Positions 43,058 to 52,247 are shown, counted from the stretch's first letter. The stretch: DNA of 64,000 bases from Crocinitomicaceae bacterium (GCA_016709005.1 JADJEU010000001.1:186001-250000), one strand, 5' to 3'. Made by a program: numbers and translations. The notes: generated from the sequence alone by a model not told the origin.

Positions 43058-45040
43058 ATGAAACTCGTTTCTGTTAAGTTGTTTTTTGTAATTGCAATCC
43101 TCTTGTTTAAGACTAGTTTTATTTTTAGTCAGGAAAATGAGATTGCAATGCCTTATTTAAAAGGCGACATGTACGGTTACGGCAATTCAAAAGGCGAAAT
43201 AGTTATTGAGCCAAAATATGATTACGTTTTGCTTTTTGAAAACGGTTATGCGATGGTTAGATTAGATAATAAATGGGGATTAATAAAACAAAATGGTCAG
43301 GTTTTATTTGAACCAATAGCGAAACAGATTTCCCCCTTCGATTCAAATGGCCTGGCTGAGGTAATTGTGGAGAATAAGTCCGGAGTAATTAACACAAAAG
43401 GCGATTGGGTGGTTCCTCGAGAATATACCATGGTAGACATAAAGTTCAATTTTATTGCAGTCACTAATTCGCAAAATCAAGCGGCATTACTCGATCTTAG
43501 CGGAAAAAAAATTGTTGATTTTAAGTATAATAATTTCAGATTCCCCGAATCATCATTCAATTCTTCACATCTAATTATAACCGAACTTGATCAGCAATTT
43601 GGTTTAATTGAAATGGAGAGGAATGGCAAATTTAAAGAACATATAACTCCGCAATATCAATCACTGCGTTTTCTGAGTGATAGCCTTTTCGAAGCGAAAA
43701 AGAACGATAAATCCGGACTCGTTAATTCAAAAGGTGATATTATCGCTCCCTTTGATTACACTGACTTCAAAAAAGAAGGTCAATATATTATTGCTGAACA
43801 AGAAATAGCCTACGAAGTCCGGATGAAGCTTATAGAGCAAGAAGTTTCCATGGCACCGAGATGGAATGCTGAAATAGAAAAAGAATATGATGATAAAAAT
43901 AAAATCGTCTACTATTTAATGACTAGGGAAGAGAAGGACCAATTAGAATCAAGGGGTATTGACTTCAATGATCGTAACGAAATCAGAATTTTATACTCTT
44001 TAATAAGCGAACAAGGTCAAATTATCATTCCCGCACAATTTGGCGAAATCAGTCTTAACAAACATTTCATTCAAGTGAGAACGGACGATGGGGTCACGAT
44101 TTTCAATAAAAATGGGAAACAAGCCTCACTCCTCTTATTTGAGCAGGTGGATGAAATAAAGGAAGGCTTAATTTTGGTTAAAGTTCGAGCCGAAGAAAAT
44201 GGGAGTGAAGTTTTACTTGATTCTGCAGATGATGGAAATGAAATGATTGACCACTACAATCAATTCAAATTTGGTTTTATGGATAGCACAGCGGGAATGA
44301 TTCTTCCACTAAACTATAACGGCGCTTTTGCATTTAATCGAAATCGCGCTCCAGTCAGGCTGGGTGATAAATGGGCGTTAATTAATAAAAAAGGAGAATT
44401 GCTAACCGACTATAAATACGATCAACTATACTATGCTGGTGAAAACCGGTATGCTTTTCGCCTTGGTAAACGTTGGGGATTACTTGATTTAAATGGTGGC
44501 GAGATTATTCCAGCGAAATATTTTGAATATAAATACGCTAGCCATGAAACCGATCAATTCGGTGGATACTCTGGGTTAGTTTTTGAAAATGGAAAGGCTA
44601 AAACCTCTAAACAGTTGCCCGGATTTGGGTGGGCGAGTACCACATTAATAGATACAAATGGTGTTCAATTGTTTCCGTTTAAATATATGACCATTGAAGA
44701 ACAAGTTGGAGGATTATTCAAAGTGTCGCTGAGGAATCATGATCACGACGGCGATAGTTATGGTTTGATCGATCAAGACGGGAACGTTATTGTGCCCGTC
44801 TATCAAAATAATATTTGGTGGCTCGAAAACGAAGAAGTATTCGTGGTTTCCAAATACGCGTTCAAAAATAATTACTCGTATTATGATCGAAACGGACAAA
44901 AAATAGATTCTCCATATAAGGACATTGAGCGAGAAGGATTAAGAGAATACAAACGATTATCGAGTGGTTATTATTCAGCGAAATACCGTCAATACACGGT
45001 ATACTTTACGCCAGACGGAATTCCATTATTTGAAGAGTAA
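43058..45040 (+). CDS. WG-repeat protein, secreted
   Basis: The ATG at 43058 gives a signal peptide (MKLVSVKLFFVIAILLFKTS, ending SFIFSQ). The remaining 640 residues contain many WG repeats (consensus y-G-f-i-d-x-x-G-x-x-v-i-p-x-x-y-d-x). Clear copies are 'YGNSKGEIVIEPKYDYVLLF', 'WGLIKQNGQVLFEPIAKQIS', 'SGVINTKGDWVVPREYTMV', 'WALINKKGELLTDYKYDQLY' and 'WGLLDLNGGEIIPAKYFEY'. WG repeats form beta-strands, and similar proteins occur at bacterial surfaces; their ligands are not known. The next gene is a paralogue 3 bp away, so the two are one operon. Both are probably periplasmic or outer-surface binding proteins. Confidence 0.85.
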   Translation: MKLVSVKLFFVIAILLFKTSFIFSQENEIAMPYLKGDMYGYGNSKGEIVIEPKYDYVLLFENGYAMVRLDNKWGLIKQNGQVLFEPIAKQISPFDSNGLAEVIVENKSGVINTKGDWVVPREYTMVDIKFNFIAVTNSQNQAALLDLSGKKIVDFKYNNFRFPESSFNSSHLIITELDQQFGLIEMERNGKFKEHITPQYQSLRFLSDSLFEAKKNDKSGLVNSKGDIIAPFDYTDFKKEGQYIIAEQEIAYEVRMKLIEQEVSMAPRWNAEIEKEYDDKNKIVYYLMTREEKDQLESRGIDFNDRNEIRILYSLISEQGQIIIPAQFGEISLNKHFIQVRTDDGVTIFNKNGKQASLLLFEQVDEIKEGLILVKVRAEENGSEVLLDSADDGNEMIDHYNQFKFGFMDSTAGMILPLNYNGAFAFNRNRAPVRLGDKWALINKKGELLTDYKYDQLYYAGENRYAFRLGKRWGLLDLNGGEIIPAKYFEYKYASHETDQFGGYSGLVFENGKAKTSKQLPGFGWASTTLIDTNGVQLFPFKYMTIEEQVGGLFKVSLRNHDHDGDSYGLIDQDGNVIVPVYQNNIWWLENEEVFVVSKYAFKNNYSYYDRNGQKIDSPYKDIEREGLREYKRLSSGYYSAKYRQYTVYFTPDGIPLFEE

Positions 45041-45043
45041 ACG

Positions 45044-46345
45044 ATGAAGAAATTTACCATCATAAATCAATTTGCAATTGTGCTTTTACTGATTAGTCAT
45101 TCTTTTGCGTCCGCTCAAAAATTACCTGACTTAATTCCGTTAAAAGATAAAAATCTATATGGCTATTGTGATAGTAATTTAAACGTCATAATTAAAGCTC
45201 AATATCAAAGAGCCTATCCATTTGCAGAAAATAGAGCGATAGTTGTACTCAATAATTTGTATGGATTTATAGACAACAAAGGAAATCAGATCGTACCCTG
45301 TAGGTATCGATATGCCTATCCGTTCTCAGAAGGTGTTGCTATTGTCCAAACCTCTGCGGGAGAAACCAAATACATTAATCGTAATGGAGAGTTTGTTTCA
45401 AACCCTGAGGAGAATTTAGAGCAACCTTCAGAGGATATGTGGTATAGAAAAGAAGCTGTCGGTCCAATAAAGGAAGGTCGTTACTTCTATAGAGGGAATA
45501 ACGATACCGAAGGCTATATGACGGCAGACGGCGACACCATTAGCTCTTCTGAATACAAGTATCCTTATTATTCGGAATGCTATAGTACTTCTGATAGTTA
45601 CGATCAAACATTCAGGCATTTCTATGAAAGCAGAGCTATTGTAAGTGGGAAAAAAGGCCAAGGATACATTGACTTAAACGGTCATTTAGTGATTGATACT
45701 GTTTTTGATGTTGCTTTCAACTTCAAAGAAGGTCGCGCCAAGGTGAAACTGGATGGGAAATATGGTTTTATTGACCAACAAGGGCAGGTAATTGGAGAAA
45801 TAAAATACGATCAAGTCTGCTATTTTTATGACGGAATGGCGCAAGTAATACAGAATGGAAAGTGTGGTTATATTAATTTAGAAGGTGAAGAAATTATACC
45901 GCTTATTTATGATTTTTGGCAGGGGGAACGCTATTCATCTTTTCATAATGGTTTGGTGCGCGTTCGGATCAATGAAAAATTTGGTGTTCTGGATAAGAAT
46001 GGCAACGCAATTACGGCCGTAAAGTATGATGATATTTGGTCATTTGATAACAACTGCGCCATTGTGCTGCTTAACGATAAAATGGGTTTAATTGATGAGA
46101 AGGGAAATGAAGTCATTCATCCCATTTACGACCACTTATACAGCTTAGATCAATATGCTTTTATTTTTCAAATGAATTCAAATAAGCGGGAATATGGATT
46201 AATAAATATACAGGGAAAGGTTCTGATTGATGCAGTAAGTAATAGACCTGTAGAAGAACCTACGCCTGGATTATATAGAATTATTTCCAGTTCACGTGAT
46301 TACTATTTCATAGATAAGTATGGAACGAAATATGTGAAAAACTGA
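45044..46345 (+). CDS. WG-repeat protein, secreted (second copy)
   Basis: The 433-residue protein has a signal peptide (KFTIINQFAIVLLLISHSFA, ending SAQ). It is followed by WG repeats such as 'YGYCDSNLNVIIKAQYQRAY', 'YGFIDNKGNQIVPCRYRYAY', 'YGFIDQQGQVIGEIKYDQVC', 'CGYINLEGEEIIPLIYDFW' and 'FGVLDKNGNAITAVKYDDIW'. The repeats are closer to the canonical form than in the upstream protein, which differs in length and in spacing. The gene starts 3 bp after that stop, and a terminator follows at 46421-46451. Its ligand is unknown. Confidence 0.85.
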   Translation: MKKFTIINQFAIVLLLISHSFASAQKLPDLIPLKDKNLYGYCDSNLNVIIKAQYQRAYPFAENRAIVVLNNLYGFIDNKGNQIVPCRYRYAYPFSEGVAIVQTSAGETKYINRNGEFVSNPEENLEQPSEDMWYRKEAVGPIKEGRYFYRGNNDTEGYMTADGDTISSSEYKYPYYSECYSTSDSYDQTFRHFYESRAIVSGKKGQGYIDLNGHLVIDTVFDVAFNFKEGRAKVKLDGKYGFIDQQGQVIGEIKYDQVCYFYDGMAQVIQNGKCGYINLEGEEIIPLIYDFWQGERYSSFHNGLVRVRINEKFGVLDKNGNAITAVKYDDIWSFDNNCAIVLLNDKMGLIDEKGNEVIHPIYDHLYSLDQYAFIFQMNSNKREYGLINIQGKVLIDAVSNRPVEEPTPGLYRIISSSRDYYFIDKYGTKYVKN

Positions 46346-46420
46346 ATTGGAGCGAGGCACTTGCTACCAAAGTCAGAGTTTCACAAGTCTCAAGAGAATC
46401 TTCCATCTAAACCAGCACAA

Positions 46421-46451
46421 AAAAAAGCCAACCCTTGCGGATCGGCTTTTT
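46421..46451. terminator. Bidirectional terminator between the WG operon and gcvT
   Basis: AAAAAAGCC (46421-46429) pairs with GGCTTTTT (46444-46451) around a 14-nt loop that has a second weak stem. A-runs on the left and T-runs on the right suit both the plus-strand WG operon and the minus-strand gcvT. Confidence 0.7.
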
Positions 46452-46472
46452 CAAATTTTCAATAATTAGAAT

Positions 46473-47558
46473 CTATTTATTCTTATAAAAAGGCAAAGCA
46501 ACAACTTTCGCTTTTAATCCTTTGTCGCGAACAGAAATGTAAATTTCACTTCCTACTGCTGAATATTCAGTTGGCACATAACCTAAACCAATTGCAATGT
46601 TCAACGATGGAGACATTGTACCTGAAGTAACAACACCAATTTTGTTTCCGTTTGCGTCGTGAATTTCGTAATCGTGACGCGGAATTCCTTTGTCGACTAA
46701 TTCAAAGGCAACTAATTTCTTTTTTACACCGGCTTCTTTTTGCGCTTTCAGATTAGCTGAGTTTGTAAATTCTTTAGTGAATTTAGTGATCCAACCTAAA
46801 CCTGCTTCAAGTGGTGAAGTGGTGTCGTTGATATCGTTTCCATACAAACAGAAACCCATTTCTAATCTTAATGTATCACGCGCAGCCAAACCAATTGGTT
46901 TAATTCCGAATGAAGCGCCTGCTGCAAAAATTGCATCCCAGATTTTGTTTGCATGTTCGTTGTTGAAATACAATTCAAATCCGCCTGCACCGGTATAACC
47001 AGTTGCTGAAATCACCACGTTTGGAACACCTGCAAAAGTACCCATAGTGAAGGTATAATATTTCATTGCTGCCAAATCAACATCTGTTAAACTCTGCAAA
47101 GCAGCTGCTGCTTTTGGTCCTTGAACGGCAAGCAAAGATGTGTTGTCTGACTGATTGGTCATCTCAACTCCAAACTTGTTGTGTTTAGAAATCCAGTTCC
47201 AGTCTTTTTCAATGTTGGATGCGTTTACAACCAAATAATATTCTGTTTCATTGACTTTGTAAATCAATAAATCATCTACAATTCCACCTTCGTTGTTTGG
47301 AAGACATGAATATTGTGCCTGACCTGCAACTAATTTAGAAGCATCGTTAGAAGTAACTGCCTGAATTAAATCCAATGCTTTTTCACCTTTTAATTTAAAT
47401 TCACCCATGTGAGATACATCAAATACTCCAACCGCATTGCGCACCGTATCGTGTTCAGCTTTTACGCCTTCGTATTGAACCGGCATATTGTATCCGGCAA
47501 AAGGAACCATCTTTGCTCCAAGAGCTATGTGTTTGTCTGTTAATGCAGTGTTTTTCAT
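46473..47558 (-). CDS. gcvT: Glycine cleavage system T protein (aminomethyltransferase)
   Basis: The 361-residue protein matches GcvT along its length. 'HIALGAKMVPFAGYNMPVQY', 'GVFDVSHMGEFKLKGEKALD', 'QYSCLPNNEGGIVDDLLIYK', 'VISATGYTGAGGFELYFNNE' and 'LAARDTLRLEMGFCLYGNDI' are the conserved blocks, and the N-terminal and C-terminal folate-binding domains are both present. It takes the aminomethyl group from the lipoylated H protein and gives 5,10-methylene-tetrahydrofolate and ammonia. GcvH and GcvP are not in the window, as usual in Bacteroidota, where gcvT is often separate. Start and length are as expected. Confidence 0.96.
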   Translation of the reverse strand: MKNTALTDKHIALGAKMVPFAGYNMPVQYEGVKAEHDTVRNAVGVFDVSHMGEFKLKGEKALDLIQAVTSNDASKLVAGQAQYSCLPNNEGGIVDDLLIYKVNETEYYLVVNASNIEKDWNWISKHNKFGVEMTNQSDNTSLLAVQGPKAAAALQSLTDVDLAAMKYYTFTMGTFAGVPNVVISATGYTGAGGFELYFNNEHANKIWDAIFAAGASFGIKPIGLAARDTLRLEMGFCLYGNDINDTTSPLEAGLGWITKFTKEFTNSANLKAQKEAGVKKKLVAFELVDKGIPRHDYEIHDANGNKIGVVTSGTMSPSLNIAIGLGYVPTEYSAVGSEIYISVRDKGLKAKVVALPFYKNK

Positions 47559-47584
47559 GTTTTCTGTTGATTATTTTGAATAAA

Positions 47585-47611
47585 CAAATGTATAAATATT
47601 TCTGACGTCAA
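47585..47611 (-). promoter_or_regulatory. Predicted promoter of gcvT
   Basis: On the minus strand TTG (47609-47611), a 16-bp spacer and TACATTTG (47585-47592). The spacing is at the short end of the Bacteroidota consensus. No glycine riboswitch is evident. Confidence 0.4.
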
Positions 47612-47740
47612 ATCAGGGCCTACTTGTGATTCTCTCAATTCTGGGATTTTTAACGGATTGCTGCTAAGATGTAAATGATTGTTGCAGATATTGGTCATTA
47701 GTTAATTAGCATCCCATCGAAATACTCTATTCTAAATGTT

Positions 47741-47866
47741 TCTCGCAGAGGTTCGCAGAGTTTGACGCCGATTTACGCAGGTAAATAAATACCAATATTA
47801 GTGTCAGCGTCTTCATTTCATAATCTGCGAAACTCTGCGAATTTTATCTGCGAAAATCAGCGAGAA
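47741..47866. repeat. Intergenic inverted-repeat element (GCAGAG type)
   Basis: In the 363-bp gap between gcvT and aroA the left arm reads TCTCGCAGAGGTTCGCAGAG then GATTTACGCAGG (47741-47781). The right arm reads ATCTGCGAAACTCTGCGAAT, then ATCTGCGAAAATCAGCGAGA (47823-47866). The reverse complement of the right arm matches the left arm in its pattern of (T)CGCAGA units. It resembles the element at 6325-6450. The rest of the gap, 47612-47740, shows nothing recognisable. Confidence 0.6.
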
Positions 47867-47921
47867 CATTTCTCTGAATGAGTTTTCCATAATAGCCCTT
47901 CTTTTTTCATACTTTTATAGC

Positions 47922-49163
47922 GTGAAAAGAATCATTCATCCGGCACACTATCATGGAACTTTACAAGCCCCTGCTTCTAAAAGTTATCTGCAGCGCGCCA
48001 TTGCTTTGGCTTGTCTGGCCGAGGGTGTCTCCATAATTCAAGGTTATACTCCAAGCAAAGATGTAGATGCAGCCATTCGCATTATTCGTGAAATGGGCGC
48101 GCGTGTTTTAATTGAAGCTAATCAACTCACAATTGAAGGAGTAGGTTTGCCAACAAAAAAAATGGTTTTGAATTGCGGTGAATCGGGTTTGAGTACACGC
48201 ATGTTTAGTCCCATTGCAGCCATTTCAAATCAAGAGGTTGTTATTACCGGTGAAGGATCTCTGTTGAACAGACCTATGCTCATGATTGAAGATGCGCTGA
48301 CCAAATTGGGCAAACACGTTCAAACCACAAATGGAAAATTACCCATCACATTCAAGGGGGATTTAAAATCCGGAAAAATTATAGTAGACGGTTCTGAAAG
48401 TTCACAACTCATTACTGGTTTGTTGATTGCTTTGCCTTTATTGAAAACAGATTCAGAACTGCATGTGATGAATCCAACCAGCATTCCATACATTCAAATG
48501 ACCTTGGATATTTTGGCGGATTTTGGAATTCATGTATCGCATGAAAATTACTCCATCTATCGAATGGCTGCGAGACAAAAAGTAAAGCCCGCAAATTATA
48601 GAGCAGAAGGTGATTGGAGTGGAACTTCCTTTCATCTGGTTGCTGCTGCGATTACCGGTGAGGTTACTTTACTGAATTTAAATTTGAAATCATCACAAGC
48701 GGATCGCGAAATTATTACTGCACTTGAAAGTTGTGGTGCAAAATTGGAAGAAGTAGAAAACGGAATTTCTGTTTGTAAAAATCAGTTGAATGCTTTTCAG
48801 TTTGATGCCACACACTGTCCGGATCTCTTTCCTCCACTTGCTGCATTGGCCGCTTGTTGCAAAGGTGTTTCTGAAGTGAAGGGTGTATTCAGATTAAAAA
48901 ACAAAGAAAGTGATCGCGGAATTTCAATTCAATCTGAATTTAAAAAATTGGGAATTGATGTTGAGATCACAAATGATGTCATGCTCATTCATGGAGGAAA
49001 AGTAACGGGAGGAATTGTTCATTCACACAACGATCACCGCATGGCTATGGCACTTGCTGTTTTAGGTTTGGTCAGTGAAAATGTTGTTGAGATTGATGGG
49101 GCAGAGGCAGTGGCAAAATCGTATCCCGCATTTTTTGAAGATTTTGAACTGCTCACAAATTGA
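47922..49163 (+). CDS. aroA: 3-phosphoshikimate 1-carboxyvinyltransferase (EPSP synthase)
   Basis: The start is a GTG at 47922 (cgtgaaaag); no ATG lies close by in frame. The 413-residue protein begins MKRIIHPAHYHGTLQAPASK and has 'PASKSYLQRAIALACLAEGV', 'NCGESGLSTRMFSPIAAISN', 'GDWSGTSFHLVAAAITGEV', and 'HSHNDHRMAMALAVLGL', all conserved in EPSP synthases. It adds an enolpyruvyl group from PEP to shikimate 3-phosphate. The protein is a little shorter than the E. coli enzyme (427) and could be of the class II type. The partner AroC lies at 11540-12610. Confidence 0.93.
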   Translation: MKRIIHPAHYHGTLQAPASKSYLQRAIALACLAEGVSIIQGYTPSKDVDAAIRIIREMGARVLIEANQLTIEGVGLPTKKMVLNCGESGLSTRMFSPIAAISNQEVVITGEGSLLNRPMLMIEDALTKLGKHVQTTNGKLPITFKGDLKSGKIIVDGSESSQLITGLLIALPLLKTDSELHVMNPTSIPYIQMTLDILADFGIHVSHENYSIYRMAARQKVKPANYRAEGDWSGTSFHLVAAAITGEVTLLNLNLKSSQADREIITALESCGAKLEEVENGISVCKNQLNAFQFDATHCPDLFPPLAALAACCKGVSEVKGVFRLKNKESDRGISIQSEFKKLGIDVEITNDVMLIHGGKVTGGIVHSHNDHRMAMALAVLGLVSENVVEIDGAEAVAKSYPAFFEDFELLTN

Positions 49164-49174
49164 ACCAATAAACC

Positions 49175-49675
49175 TCAATCTGTTTTTCTGATTACATAAT
49201 AAAGTTCATCTACAAATTCACCGTTCTTAAAAAAAGTTTTTTCAAAGCGGGCTTCAAATTGAAAGCCTGCTTTTTCCAGCGCTTTCTGCGATCCTTTATT
49301 GGTTCCAAACGGCCGCGCAAAAATACGGTTGATATCATACAATTTAAATCCAATGGGGATCATCTGTTTGATGGCTTTTGTGATTATTCCGTTGTTCCAA
49401 AATGGCTCGGCAAGCCAATAGCCCAGTTCTGCATTCTTGCGCTGAATATCTGCTAATGGGTGAATTCCAATTCCGCCAACTGCTTCTCCATTCACGTCAA
49501 TCGCAAATAAATGAATGTGTTCTTGCATTGCATTTTCAATAAATGCGATTCCTTTTTCCGCTGTGTATGGATTTGGAAATCCATCCATCATATTTTTTGC
49601 CACGTTGGGATTGTTGGCATATTTGACCAGTGTGTTTAGGTCATCAATTTTCCAGGGACGAAGTATGAAATTCAT
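49175..49675 (-). CDS. GNAT acetyltransferase (RimJ/RimL-like)
   Basis: The 166-residue protein has the RimJ/RimL-type pattern: 'FILRPWKIDDLNTLVKYANN', 'GIAFIENAMQEHIHLFAIDV', 'GIGIHPLADIQRKNAELGYW', 'LAEPFWNNGIITKAIKQMIP' and 'RIFARPFGTNKGSQKALEKA', with the ending 'GFQFEARFEKTFFKNGEFVD'. These enzymes transfer acetyl groups to a protein N-terminus, an amino group of a small molecule or an antibiotic; the substrate is not known. It is convergent with aroA (11 bp between their stops). Confidence 0.92.
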   Translation of the reverse strand: MNFILRPWKIDDLNTLVKYANNPNVAKNMMDGFPNPYTAEKGIAFIENAMQEHIHLFAIDVNGEAVGGIGIHPLADIQRKNAELGYWLAEPFWNNGIITKAIKQMIPIGFKLYDINRIFARPFGTNKGSQKALEKAGFQFEARFEKTFFKNGEFVDELYYVIRKTD

Positions 49676-49750
49676 AGGGTTGATTTATGCTGCTAATATA
49701 GCGAAATTCAATAACCGTTGAAGTTTTTATATCGACTCATGTTTTATAAC

Positions 49751-49864
49751 GAATCCATATTTGCAAAATATTGTAAATATGGAATTGAATTCCATATTTG
49801 CAAAAAAATGAATATATGGAATTGGAGTATGATTTGACAAAAAATGGAAAATATGGAATATATT
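49751..49864. promoter_or_regulatory. Multi-copy inverted-repeat operator upstream of the AAA/DUF4143 gene
   Basis: The motif TCCATATTTGCAA and its reverse complement occur repeatedly within 110 bp. Copies on the given strand are TCCATATTTGCAAAATA (49754-49770) and TCCATATTTGCAAAA (49791-49805); inverted copies are TTGTAAATATGGA (49771-49783), ATATATGGAATT (49812-49823) and AAATATGGAATA (49849-49860). Two overlapping inverted repeats result: one with 13-bp arms (one mismatch) around a 4-nt spacer (49754-49783), the other with 12-bp perfect arms around a single G (49776-49800). The last copy is about 38 bp ahead of the gene start. Operator use by a dimeric repressor is the simplest reading. 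Confidence 0.6.
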
Positions 49865-49898
49865 TATAAATTTGTTGGAAATTTAGATAGGGAATTTT

Positions 49899-51065
49899 AT
49901 GCTGGCAAAGGCATTGCGACGCTCATTATGGAAAGAAACATCTCAAACGGCTAAGGAGTTTAAAGTTGTTTGTGTCACAGGTCCTCGACAGTCTGGCAAA
50001 ACAACCTTATGTCAACAGGTTTTCAGAGGAATGAAATATGTGAATCTGGAAGACCCTGATGTGGCACTCTACGCAAAAACAGAACCCAAAAAATTTTTAA
50101 TGCAATTTAATCAGGGAGCAATACTGGATGAAGTCCAACGCGTACCCGAATTATTCAATTACATGCAAGGCATCGTTGACAAACGTGGCAAAAGCAAACA
50201 ATACGTTTTATCGGGAAGCAACAATTTTTTGATGCAGCAAAATATTTCACAATCACTTGCCGGAAGAGTTGGCTACATTGAGTTACTGCCTTTTAGTGTG
50301 GGAGAACTTAAATACAACAAGAAACAATGTGATGATCTGAATAAACTCATTTTTCGTGGTTCTTATCCTGCTGTTGTTGCCGGAAAGACAGATTCTGTCA
50401 GATGGGTGGAGAACTATATTCGAACGTATGTGGAACGTGATGTGCGCTTGCTTCGAAACGTCGGGAATCTTTTATTGTTTAATAAATTTCTAAAAATTTG
50501 TGCAGGGCGTGCGGCACAGATTATTAATCTTACCTCAATCGCCAATGAAGTAGGAGTTGATGTCAAAACAATAGACTCCTGGATCAGTGTCTTGGAAAGC
50601 AGTTATATTGTTTTTCGTTTGGCACCGTATCATACTAATTTCAATAAACGTGTCATTAAATCTCCCAAATTGTATTTCCACGACACCGGAGTACTTTGCC
50701 ATTTGTTAGGTATTAAAAGTGTTACAGCACTTTCCAGAAGAAAGGATTATGGAGCCATTTTTGAAAATTTCATTGTTTCGGAGATTAAGAAAAACCGTAT
50801 GAACAAAGAGCAGTACGGCGATCTGTATTTCTTTAGAGACAGTTCTGGAAATGAAGTTGATCTGATCATTGATAAAGGAGATGAATTGATTCCGGTTGAA
50901 ATTAAATCATCAAAAAAAATTCACAAAGACGACCAACGAGGCATTAAATGGTTCAATAAATTTTTCAGACAGGAAGGAGGAATTGTTATCTACGCAGGAT
51001 CTGAAAATAAATCCTTGGATCAGCAAATGGAGCAATTAAGCTGGAAAGAAACTATTCACATTTGA
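49899..51065 (+). CDS. AAA+ ATPase with DUF4143 domain
   Basis: The 388-residue protein has the P-loop 'VCVTGPRQSGKTTLCQQVFR' (Walker A, about residues 28-36), Walker B 'NQGAILDEVQRVPELFNYMQ', the sensor-1-like 'YVLSGSNNFLMQQNISQSLA', and the AAA lid region. The C-terminal DUF4143 part has 'YPAVVAGKTDSVRWVENYIR', 'IVSEIKKNRMNKEQYGDLYF', 'FFRDSSGNEVDLIIDKGDEL' and 'VEIKSSKKIHKDDQRGIKWF', which is a PD-(D/E)xK nuclease-like motif (EVDLII ... VEIKSSK). It is of the group often called archaeal-type ATPase/DUF4143. The function of this family is unknown; a role with DNA or in toxin-like systems is conjecture. It stands alone behind a set of inverted repeats. Confidence 0.88.
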   Translation: MLAKALRRSLWKETSQTAKEFKVVCVTGPRQSGKTTLCQQVFRGMKYVNLEDPDVALYAKTEPKKFLMQFNQGAILDEVQRVPELFNYMQGIVDKRGKSKQYVLSGSNNFLMQQNISQSLAGRVGYIELLPFSVGELKYNKKQCDDLNKLIFRGSYPAVVAGKTDSVRWVENYIRTYVERDVRLLRNVGNLLLFNKFLKICAGRAAQIINLTSIANEVGVDVKTIDSWISVLESSYIVFRLAPYHTNFNKRVIKSPKLYFHDTGVLCHLLGIKSVTALSRRKDYGAIFENFIVSEIKKNRMNKEQYGDLYFFRDSSGNEVDLIIDKGDELIPVEIKSSKKIHKDDQRGIKWFNKFFRQEGGIVIYAGSENKSLDQQMEQLSWKETIHI

Positions 51066-51089
51066 TTGGTAAGCATTAAAAGCGAGCAC

Positions 51090-52247
51090 TCAACTTTGTT
51101 CTTTCAATGGCTTTAAATCAATAGTATAAATCTGTGCTAATTGTTTTTCAAGGACGCGCGATGGAGTTAATCTCAGTAATGTATTTCGGACCCATGCAAG
51201 AATCGGATTTTCCAGCTGCGCAATTTTTCCAAGGCGTTAAGATTGATTTACGATTGTTTGAGTACGCCTTAATCGCTTTTGTTCAAACTGAATAAATGCT
51301 GTCTGGATTGACTGGTTGCGTTGAAGTTCGTGCGCAAGAAAAAAGGCGTCTTCGATTGCCTGACATGCTCCCTGACCCATGTTTGGAGTTGTGGCGTGTG
51401 CGGCGTCTCCAATTAATAAAACCGATCCAAATGCATAAGTTGAAATTGGTTTGAGGTCGATGATGTCATTCCAGATAATATGATTATCAGGAGTGTTTTT
51501 CAGGACATCTTTTATATCCTCATGATAATCTTGAAAATTTTGCAGGAGCTCTTTTTGTTTCCAGGCTTTCATCTCTTGATTTTGAGACGATGCATTTTTG
51601 CAAGCAAACCAATAGATCTGATTGTCTCCAATAGGAACAATTCCAAAGCGCCCATTCTTACCCCAGGTTTCAGATGTTTCCTGAATGTTCAGATTGGTGT
51701 TGGTAGTCAACCCACGCCAGCAGGTGTATCCCGAATAGCGTATCGTACTTGAAGGCAATAACTGTTTTCGGATAGTTGAGTGGATTCCTTCGGCTACAAT
51801 GAGCGCGTCGCATGTCATGAAGGATTGATCATCAAACCAGACTTTCACTTTTTCCTCTTCCTGAACCATGCGAATCGACTTTTTTCCCGAGATAATATTT
51901 TTTTGATCGATCTCGTTCAGCAAAATATTGTGAAGAGTGTGACGTGAAATAGCCAGATTCGTGAATCCGTTTTTTAGTCTATCTGCATTAGCCTGACTAA
52001 TTTTTTTTCCTTTTTGCGCAAGCACTTTTAGTTCGCCCAACGAGTTTCCTTCAGTCAATAGTTTATCATAAATACCCAGCAAAGAATAAACTTGCATGGC
52101 ATTTGCAGCCAGCGTAATTCCTGCGCCAACAGGTTTAAAAACAGGGGCAGCTTCGACGATTGTGGCCTCCATTCCAATTTTTTTCAATGCAAGGGCTGTT
52201 GTCAGTCCTGCAATACCTCCGCCTAAAATCACTATGTCTTTTTTCAT
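51090..52247 (-). pseudogene. FAD-dependent monooxygenase with an in-frame TAA near the C-terminus
   Basis: The first 336 residues match UbiH/salicylate-hydroxylase-type enzymes: 'DIVILGGGIAGLTTALALKK' (FAD-binding GxGxxG), 'DALIVAEGIHSTIRKQLL' (DG motif equivalent), 'FGSVLLIGDAAHATTPNMGQ' and 'GACQAIEDAFFLAHEL'. The frame stops at a TAA (51237-51239), after 'QKRLRRTQTIVNQS', but the same frame continues with 'RLGKIAQLENPILAWVRNTL' and 'LRLTPSRVLEKQLAQIYTID', to a TGA at 51090-51092. The full reading would give 385 residues, typical for the family, whose conserved site just after 'NQS' is usually Trp. The shorter protein keeps the FAD and catalytic parts and may work. The regulator gene upstream is on the same strand, 80 bp away. 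Confidence 0.8.

Noticed and set aside
43058..46345. Possible CRISPR or DNA tandem array suggested by regular repeats
   Set aside because: The repeat is at the protein level (WG) with variable codons; no identical DNA repeats with unique spacers are present.
49899..51065. AAA/DUF4143 gene as part of a restriction or toxin system
   Set aside because: No methylase, toxin or antitoxin gene is adjacent; neighbours are a GNAT and a FAD monooxygenase, so no system can be claimed.
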